Shown here: positions 58,532 to 64,000 of the stretch, piece after piece | Numbering within the stretch: position 1 is the stretch's first letter | How the letters are laid out: every line of letters begins with the position of its first letter | Assembly: GCF_014137995.1 (NCBI RefSeq) | Contig: NZ_JACGWV010000001.1 | Coordinates: 1,798,001-1,862,000, forward strand | Source of the DNA: Promicromonospora sukumoe | Lineage (GTDB): Bacteria; Actinomycetota; Actinomycetes; Actinomycetales; Cellulomonadaceae | Length of the DNA stretch: 64,000 nt | Direction of reading: 5' to 3' | Program-made: the position numbers and the translations under genes | The notes under the pieces: model-generated | Told to the model about the DNA's origin: nothing | The model's input: the letters and a program-made list of their open reading frames with translations, nothing else | Database searches by the model: none

Positions 58532-58830
58532 GCTTCTAACGGGTGGCGTCGTGGTTCGTCAGGCGGCCTTTCGCTGACCTCGTGGACTCGGCACTGCCTC
58601 TCAGCCCCGCCTGCGAGGGCTTGGTCGAATGCTTTGGTCGAGACGTTGCGCTCTCCGAGATGCCTTGCGCTCTGGCCGTCATCTTCTGACGTGTTGGTAC
58701 TTTTGGCACGGCCAAAGCGTTGCCGTGGCGTCGCTTGATGCCAGCGAGGCGTGACATCTCCGGCCAGATCCCGGAGCGGAAACCGGGCCATGAGGGGTCG
58801 TTGTGGAACGGGCGCCGACTCCACCCGAAG
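58532..58830. other. Gap without a supported gene
   Basis: About 0.3 kb. A minus-strand frame to 58859 is open (FGWSRRPFHNDPSWP), but its start lies inside the protease terminator hairpin, so it is not accepted. Confidence 0.5.
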
Positions 58831-58861
58831 TAGTGGCTGAGGCTTGTCGCCTCAGCCACTA
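58831..58861 (-). terminator. Terminator of the serine protease gene
   Basis: A perfect 13-bp stem TAGTGGCTGAGGC / GCCTCAGCCACTA with a 5-nt loop, 40 bp beyond the protease stop (58902, minus strand). Confidence 0.85.
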
Positions 58862-58901
58862 CCAGAAGGTGCCAATCGTCAGCCTGGATAGTTGTTCGCG
58901 A

Positions 58902-60185
58902 TCAGAAGGTCTGCAGTTCCCAGCCTGTGGCGAGTTCGATGCGAGCAGGCTCCGTCACCCAGGCGGTAGTGCCGCAGAACCGCCCCTCGTCAATGCCGTT
59001 GCACGTCGCCTCGGAGCTGATGGGGCCGGCGGAGACGATCGCAGCGGCGTAACGCAACGTGGTGCCGCCGCTACTAGCGATGATGTACCCGGGTCCACCG
59101 CTGTCGCCCTGCCCAACGGCTGCGATGGTGCCGCTCCGCTCAGTCTGGAAGCCGCGGATGGTGCCGCCGCCGTCCGGGTCCTGCCACGTCCAGGGGCGGG
59201 CGGTGACGAAGCTCCCGCAGGTGGTGCCGCTGTAGGAGCCGCCGTAGCAGATCTCGGTGCCGATCGCTGGGGTCGCCTGCGAGTCGATCGGCGCAACGCT
59301 TCCGCTGTTCCACGGGCCGGTGTAGACGTAGGGCTGGCTGCCAGGATGCGTGATGATCGCGCCGTCATCGCTCGGGGCTTCGGCCACCTCGCTCCCGATT
59401 AGGTAAGTCGGCAGGTCGGTGCCGCCGTAGACCGTCCAGTCGTTGCCCAGTGGTCCGCAGTGGTTGGCGAACATCAGTCCGGTCTGGCTTGGGTTCGCCG
59501 GGTTGTAGACGGCGAAGCCGGTAGAGCAGTAGTTCGTCAGGAAGACGCCGTCCAGGTGACGAATTCTCGCCCCGCCCAGCCCGTAAGTGTCGTACTGCCG
59601 GTTGAGATCAAGGTTCGTCGCTTCTCCGGTCTCGAATGAGACGGGGATACCCTCGACCGACTCCTGCAGGACCTCTTGAATTGTGCCGAGAGCCTGGGCG
59701 TCGGCGCCTGCGACGACAGCATCGATCCTGTCCCCGCTGGGAGAAGGACCCGCAGCGACCACGTCGATGGCACCGAGGTCGGCTTCGACCAGCTTCTGCG
59801 CTGCTTGCGTCAGTTCCGCGGCGGAGAACTCCATCGACGAGACCTCGGCTTGGACTGGGGCCTCGGCCACGATCGAGGTCAGGGCCGCGGTGGGAGCGCC
59901 GTGCCACCAGACCGTGATCTCGGTCCGGTCGCGTGAGAACTCGACGCCACCGAAGTCCGGGTGGTCGGCGAAGCGGTCGTTCACCTCCTCGCTGAACTCG
60001 ACCATCTCTACGGAGACGGGTGGTGCGACGAGTGCATCGAGGTCTGGTTCATCGCCAGCGGTGTACTTGGTGATCTGGTCCTTCGGCATGTCTTCAGGGG
60101 GCACCGTGCTGGCTGGTCCTACAGCTCCAGCAAGGAGAACGGCACACGCCCCCGCAGTAATGATGACAAGCGGCTTTCTGAGCAT
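58902..60185 (-). CDS. Secreted chymotrypsin-like serine protease (streptogrisin-like), with prodomain
   Basis: A 427-residue preproprotein. The signal peptide is LVIITAGACAVLLAGAVGPAS. A prodomain of about 170 residues follows (VNDRFADHPDFGGVEFSRDR, TEITVWWHGAPTAAL, two repeats). The protease domain has His in FANHCG, Asp in SDDGAIITHP and Ser in GQGDSGGPG. Cysteine pairs are present. ATG 60185 follows GAGGTGAA; the open frame continues upstream without support. It should be exported and self-process. Confidence 0.88.
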   Translation of the reverse strand: MLRKPLVIITAGACAVLLAGAVGPASTVPPEDMPKDQITKYTAGDEPDLDALVAPPVSVEMVEFSEEVNDRFADHPDFGGVEFSRDRTEITVWWHGAPTAALTSIVAEAPVQAEVSSMEFSAAELTQAAQKLVEADLGAIDVVAAGPSPSGDRIDAVVAGADAQALGTIQEVLQESVEGIPVSFETGEATNLDLNRQYDTYGLGGARIRHLDGVFLTNYCSTGFAVYNPANPSQTGLMFANHCGPLGNDWTVYGGTDLPTYLIGSEVAEAPSDDGAIITHPGSQPYVYTGPWNSGSVAPIDSQATPAIGTEICYGGSYSGTTCGSFVTARPWTWQDPDGGGTIRGFQTERSGTIAAVGQGDSGGPGYIIASSGGTTLRYAAAIVSAGPISSEATCNGIDEGRFCGTTAWVTEPARIELATGWELQTF

Positions 60186-60457
60186 TGCGAGCTTCACCTC
60201 AACCCTTGATCGGTCGGTAGGAGACGCCAGCGAACCCGACACTGTGGCAGCTGTCGCCTCGCTGGGCGCCGTGCTTTCGTGCCTGAAATGTCGCGTATCA
60301 AACGTAACTTCCTCCGCACCGCAGGGTCGAGCAATCGCCAGAACTTCACCCGCCTCCCTGCGCCGGCCAAGCGGCACGCGCTGGGTCGGTATCGCTCGCG
60401 CCAGCCGCTTGTGACTATCTCGGGTGGACAGATGGGTACGGTGGCCGACCCGCGGCC

Positions 60458-60832
60458 TCACCCAGGCACGCCGCCCCAGGTGACGAACTGGGTGGCGAGG
60501 ACGCCGAGGACAGCAAGACCACCAAGCGCGAGTATTGCTCCGACCGCCCGGCGTTGGGCGACCGTCATCAAGAGGAACACCACCGTGCTGTAACCCAGGG
60601 AGATGACAACTGCTGAGATGAAGGCCGGCGTAAACCGTGCGTGCGGCCAACAACCAGGTGGCCCTGGGTAGATCAGCGCACAGGCTGTCCCTGCGTCGGC
60701 CGGGTAAGCGAGTCGCCAGATGTCCACAAGAGCCCAGGCCGCGATCACAGTGGCGAGGACAATCTCGACCGTCAGCACGAAAACACCGACGGTGCGTCCG
60801 GAAATCTGTGTCTTCGCGTCGGCCTCTCCCAC
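60458..60832 (-). CDS. Small membrane protein, unknown function
   Basis: A 124-residue protein with three membrane helices (VGVFVLTVEIVLATVIAAWAL, FISAVVISLGYSTVVFLLM, AVGAILALGGLAVLGVLATQF) and an outer loop with two cysteines (GTACALIYPGPPGCWP). GTG 60832 starts it. No family recognised. Confidence 0.65.
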   Translation of the reverse strand: MGEADAKTQISGRTVGVFVLTVEIVLATVIAAWALVDIWRLAYPADAGTACALIYPGPPGCWPHARFTPAFISAVVISLGYSTVVFLLMTVAQRRAVGAILALGGLAVLGVLATQFVTWGGVPG

Positions 60833-61116
60833 GACCTGGAAGCCTATCCAACGTGAGCGCGGACGTTAAGGCCTGGTAGAGGTGTTTGCTGACCCTTCAT
60901 TTCGGCGGAGGTCGTTGCTTGACCGGACACGGCTATCCTCGCGCCCAGTCGCGACCAAGGGCAGATCGCCTGTAGCCGATGTCTGCTCGGGCTGGGCGGT
61001 CAGGCGGGATACTCAAGCAGTAGCGCGAGTCGTTGACTTCGCCGATGTGGTGGACTTCGTCGCTGTGAGGAGCAAAGAAGGCAATCGCCGCCCGGGGCTT
61101 GCCTGCCGAGGAACCC

Positions 61117-61536
61117 ATGGATCGAGTTACGGAGCAGGTATTGGTAGGCAGCGACCTTGAGCTCGTCCGGTTCGAGAGCCCGGTGGCCAACTCCCGCGGG
61201 CTTCATGTCGGTGTCTTCGGACTGGCGAACGGGCTTGCGAGAAGTGGCGCACTGACACCCGAGGACCACGCCTGGTGGCGTCGCAGCAACGACTGGTGCA
61301 ACGCTGCATACCCTGATCCATCCGCGGTCGACCCGCTCGTCTATGACCGAACGGTCAACCCCGGGGCGAAAGCCTGGTTCAAGGGCACGGCGACACATTT
61401 AATCGACAAGACACGTGAGTACCTGGTGCTCCTCGATCGGTACAACGTTCCGTGGGTCGAGCGGAGTACCACAACGCCGGGACGAGTGGTCTACGAGGAT
61501 GACGTCCAGGTCGTTGCAGTGCTTCTACCCACCTGA
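61117..61536 (+). CDS. Conserved-type hypothetical protein
   Basis: A 139-residue protein beginning MDRVTEQVLVGSDLELVRFE, then GLHVGVFGLANGLARSGALTPEDHAWWRRSNDWCNAAYPDP and a C-terminal DDVQVVAVLLP strand. The Trp-rich middle suggests a compact binding domain. GAGGAA precedes ATG 61117. I do not recognise a family. Confidence 0.6.
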   Translation: MDRVTEQVLVGSDLELVRFESPVANSRGLHVGVFGLANGLARSGALTPEDHAWWRRSNDWCNAAYPDPSAVDPLVYDRTVNPGAKAWFKGTATHLIDKTREYLVLLDRYNVPWVERSTTTPGRVVYEDDVQVVAVLLPT

Positions 61537-61557
61537 GGTAGACAAGCGTGCACAGAA

Positions 61558-61589
61558 GCGGCGCGCGCCCCACGGGGAACGCGCGCCGC
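61558..61589. terminator. Bidirectional terminator hairpin
   Basis: GCGGCGCGCG / CGCGCGCCGC, a 10-bp stem with a 12-nt loop, between the hypothetical gene and the convergent integrase gene. Confidence 0.8.
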
Positions 61590-61617
61590 AACGGTCGGGC
61601 GCATTGCGGCTGTGGGG

Positions 61618-62853
61618 CTATGGCCTCGCAGTGGGTGGCTGTGAACCAGCGCTACGGCTACCAGCGCGATGGCTCGAGCCGGGTGTGAGTGTCTCGAAGA
61701 TGGTGGCGGTGCGGGTGTCGATGTTCGTGTCTGGCTCGATGTAGTGCTTCTGGGTGATCTCGCTCGACGTGTGGCCGAGGAGCTGGGCGGCGAGGTCGGC
61801 GCCGGCGGCACGGTTTATCGTTGTCGCCACCGTCCGCCGGAAGGAGTGCGGTGTGACCCCGGTGATGCCCGCGGTAGCGAGGACGTCGCGCAGGCGTCGT
61901 CGGATGTTGTTCGTCGTCAACGGCGTTCCGTTACGGGTCCGGAAGACCAGGGTGTCGGGTTCGTGGCCGGCGAGATCGACCATGCGGTCCCTGAGGGCGG
62001 TGGCGGTGTAGGTCGGGATCGCGATCCGCCGCACCGATGTCCGCGTCTTCGGATGCGGCTGCCGGTAGGTCGGCTTCCCCTTCGGGGACACGATCGTGCC
62101 CGAGACCTGCAGGGTGGCGGGGGTGGTGGTCAGGTCGATGTCGCACTTCCGCAGGGCGAGGACTTCGCCGATGCGCAGTGAGGAGCCGAGCATGACCTCG
62201 ATGATGACCTCCAGCTGCCCGTCCGGCTTTGGCCCGGGCGTCTTGGTGTCTCCGCGGCGCCAGGTGCGGGCCGCGGCCCGGATCGCCTGAATCTCCTCCA
62301 GGCTCAACGCCGTGGCCTGAGTGACGGGCCGCTTGAGTCGCTTCGTGCCCGTGACTGGGTTCTTCTCGATCGCCTCGTACCGGTGCGCCATGCCCAACGC
62401 CAGGTTCAGGACGACCTTGGCGTGCTTGGCCCGGGAGTAGGACTGGTGCGCCAGGGTGCGCAGGAACCGGTCGACCTTGCTGATCGTGATCTCACGCAGC
62501 ACGAAGTGCTCGAATGCCGGCAGCACCAGCGTGCGCATGTCGCGCTCGTACAGATCCTTGGTGCCCTGGGCGAGGTCGGGGTCCAGATCGAGGTCCTCGA
62601 GCCACACCTGGACCAGCTCGGAGAACGGGCTGTGGGGGTGCAGATCGCTGACACCGGCGACGATCCGGGTGCGGTGGGCGAGCTTGATCTTCAGCTCCTG
62701 CTCCGCGGTCTCGGAGCCAGCGCTGGTGGCCTCCACAGGACGCAGGACCCCGTCCGGGTCCCGGAACCTCGCCCGCGCGGTCCACGACCGGGGGCCGTTC
62801 TTGGTCGTGTTGATGCTGCCGAACGTTCCGATCGGGATCCGTGACCTAGCCAT
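61618..62853 (-). CDS. Tyrosine-family site-specific integrase
   Basis: A 411-residue phage/ICE-type integrase. The N-terminal arm-binding part is GSINTTKNGPRSWTARARFRDPDG; the SAM-like core-binding domain is ELVQVWLEDLDLDPDLAQGT; catalytic residues are Arg in SLRIGEVLAL, His-x-x-Arg in PHSFRRTVAT, His in LLGHTSSEITQKHY and the Tyr of KHYIEP. ATG 62853 starts it. A tRNA-Pro 3' fragment lies 245 bp upstream of its start, the probable att core. Confidence 0.92.
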   Translation of the reverse strand: MARSRIPIGTFGSINTTKNGPRSWTARARFRDPDGVLRPVEATSAGSETAEQELKIKLAHRTRIVAGVSDLHPHSPFSELVQVWLEDLDLDPDLAQGTKDLYERDMRTLVLPAFEHFVLREITISKVDRFLRTLAHQSYSRAKHAKVVLNLALGMAHRYEAIEKNPVTGTKRLKRPVTQATALSLEEIQAIRAAARTWRRGDTKTPGPKPDGQLEVIIEVMLGSSLRIGEVLALRKCDIDLTTTPATLQVSGTIVSPKGKPTYRQPHPKTRTSVRRIAIPTYTATALRDRMVDLAGHEPDTLVFRTRNGTPLTTNNIRRRLRDVLATAGITGVTPHSFRRTVATTINRAAGADLAAQLLGHTSSEITQKHYIEPDTNIDTRTATIFETLTPGSSHRAGSRSAGSQPPTARP

Positions 62854-63060
62854 GGCGAATCACCGGCCCCGCAGACCGGAGGAGGAGAGGCCGCTGGGGC
62901 TCGTGCCCGAGTGCTGTGGTGGTGTTCGATGCTCGAAGCCTGTCGAACCCGACAGGACGCGACGGAACCCGAACCAACCTTGGTGCGGGGGAGGGTCCAC
63001 CTGCGTCGGAGCGCTCAAAGTGGAGAGTAAATGGAGAGTGGTTCAAGTCTCAGAGACCCT

Positions 63061-63094
63061 TCAGGCCCGGGATTCGTTGGAATCCCGGGCCTGA
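63061..63094. terminator. Terminator hairpin next to the tRNA fragment
   Basis: TCAGGCCCGGGATTC / GAATCCCGGGCCTGA, a perfect 15-bp stem with a 4-nt loop, directly after the tRNA-Pro 3' fragment on the minus strand. It is placed like a tRNA terminator. Two TGGAGAGT direct repeats just left of it (63020-63041) may be integrase arm sites. Confidence 0.8.
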
Positions 63095-63097
63095 TCT

Positions 63098-63131
63098 GTC
63101 GGGCTGACAGGATTTGAACCTGCGACCCCTT
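63098..63131 (-). other. tRNA-Pro 3'-end fragment, probable attachment-site core
   Basis: On the minus strand the 34 bases contain GGTTCAAATCC (T-arm) and end CAGCCCGAC, like the 3' end of an actinobacterial tRNA-Pro (C1-G72 type acceptor). Sequence upstream is not tRNA, so it is not a full gene. Fragments of this kind remain where elements integrate at tRNA 3' ends. The tyrosine integrase nearby supports this. Confidence 0.75.
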
Positions 63132-63134
63132 GCC

Positions 63135-63909
63135 GTGGGCCAAGCTCCACGTGACCTTGCCGCCAGGCACGCGAGGCTGCTGCTCGGCCGCTAGCCTGAA
63201 CCCGCGAGGCGCCCGCCTCGCGAACCGAGGAACACAGCCCTCCTTGCTGTTCATATCGTGCCCGTTGCTCGCCTCTGGCAGTAACGACTACCGACGGACG
63301 AAACCCAACCAGTGCCCAATCTGACCTGGTCAGTGGTGCCAGGCCAGGTCAGCGCTACGAAGCGCAGTCATGGGGCAGAGCTATCCACAGATTTTGACCA
63401 GTTCGGGTCAGGAACCTAGCGCGGGTGGCGCCATTCTCGTTGCCGTGGATGCCTGTCTGCCACCGTGACGCCTCGTTGACCTGATCGGTGTGGGGTTCGT
63501 CAGACACGGAACTGGCCGCGGACCCCCGCGGAACGGTCTGACGACAGCACCCGCTGTCTTCCTCAGCTCGGTGGAACGTCATTGGACGTTGCCCGGAAGG
63601 GGCGTCCGCTGCCCACGCGCACTGCAGCCATGCCTCAGACGTATCGATGGCCGAAACCTCACGGTCACCGCCGAGCGAGGTTCCTTGCAAGGTCTGACGC
63701 CGAAGCTGAGGCCGAACTGAGCTCAGGGGCACCGGCCCCAAAATCTGGCCGCCTGTGTCACGGCCGTGTAAAAACTCGTGGCCACTTCCGGCCAGTGGCC
63801 TGGACCGGTCGCTGACGCTCTTGCTTCCTGGCCGTGACGCTGACTAGACAGCCTTCATGCAACCGGAAGCACCTGTCGTGCTGCCGGGCGACCGAGAGGC
63901 ACGGCCAAC
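63135..63909. other. Gap without a supported gene
   Basis: About 0.8 kb. It holds two inverted repeats, CGCGAGGCG-CC-CGCCTCGCG (63203-63222) and TGACCTGG-N14-CCAGGTCA (63322-63351), and one DnaA-box-like CTATCCACA near 63388. Open frames have no sites or domains. Confidence 0.5.
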
Positions 63910-64000
63910 ATGTATCGAAGAGTGATCGCAGGTCTCGTCGGGGCGATCGTAGGTGTCACCACCACGGAGATGGCCGCCGCGTCGAACGACCCGTCCGACA
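63910..64000 (+). CDS. Start of a secreted protein, cut by the window edge
   Basis: From ATG 63910 the frame reads MYRRVIAGLVGAIVGVTTTE and then MAAASNDPSD: a basic start, a hydrophobic stretch and a probable cleavage region, so likely a signal peptide. Only 30 residues are visible. Confidence 0.45.
   Translation, partial: MYRRVIAGLVGAIVGVTTTEMAAASNDPSD

Noticed and set aside
58536..58859. A 107-codon minus-strand ORF
   Set aside because: Its start lies inside the perfect protease terminator hairpin, and no ribosome-binding site or family is seen.
63098..63131. A complete tRNA-Pro gene
   Set aside because: Only the T-arm and acceptor 3' side are present; no D-arm, anticodon stem or 5' acceptor strand precedes it.
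63380..63400. A possible replication origin with a DnaA box
   Set aside because: Only one imperfect box (CTATCCACA) is present, without an AT-rich region or dnaA/dnaN genes.

Overview
The window is high-GC DNA with frequent GTG starts, ATGA/GTGA gene overlaps, F420/FMN-type luciferase-family oxidoreductases, a streptogrisin-like secreted protease and many TetR, HxlR and XRE regulators. This points to an actinomycete. A member of Micrococcales near Promicromonosporaceae or Cellulomonadaceae is my guess, and no marker in the window fixes the genus. Layout: (1) 1-7.2 kb holds small oxidoreductase units: a luciferase-like enzyme, an unusual luciferase-FAD oxidase fusion, an HxlR regulator with a palindromic operator, an SDR/alcohol dehydrogenase/EthD operon and a lone SDR. 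(2) 7.3-9.4 kb is an ECF sigma factor fused to a membrane anchor and a large outer domain. A DNA-methylase fragment and a small membrane protein follow. (3) 11.2-24.9 kb is the most interesting part. It is a translationally coupled, RiPP-like locus bounded by two regulators with related DNA-binding N-termini, one fused to a TPR-like sensor and the other to a degenerate Nudix domain. It encodes a 34-residue peptide, a LanC-like protein without zinc ligands, a stand-alone LanB C-terminal (SpaB_C) protein, a radical SAM enzyme, a DEDDh exonuclease, two paralogous thymidylate-kinase-like proteins, a HAD phosphatase, an aldo-keto reductase, a YdcF protein and several unknowns. It has no LanB dehydratase. 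Four copies of a paired CAGAWTGCC element, always 22 bp apart, sit in its control regions. Two co-varying hairpins precede the peptide gene and its partial duplicate. (4) 24.9-32.5 kb has an orphan sugar-binding lipoprotein, one normal P450, two P450-like proteins without the ExxR motif, and a sulfotransferase. (5) 32.9-51.7 kb is an accessory tool-box of SDR, VOC, EthD, SnoaL, tannase, MFS, cysteine hydrolase and EutBC-like genes. Most units are paired with their own regulator and palindromic operators. (6) 52-63.1 kb is a mobile or adaptive region: a secreted crystallin-like protein, a frameshifted IS3 element, a STAND-type TPR NTPase, secreted proteins, a serine protease, and a tyrosine integrase beside a 34-nt 3' fragment of tRNA-Pro that marks an attachment site. 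The last 0.8 kb is non-coding, followed by the start of a secreted protein.
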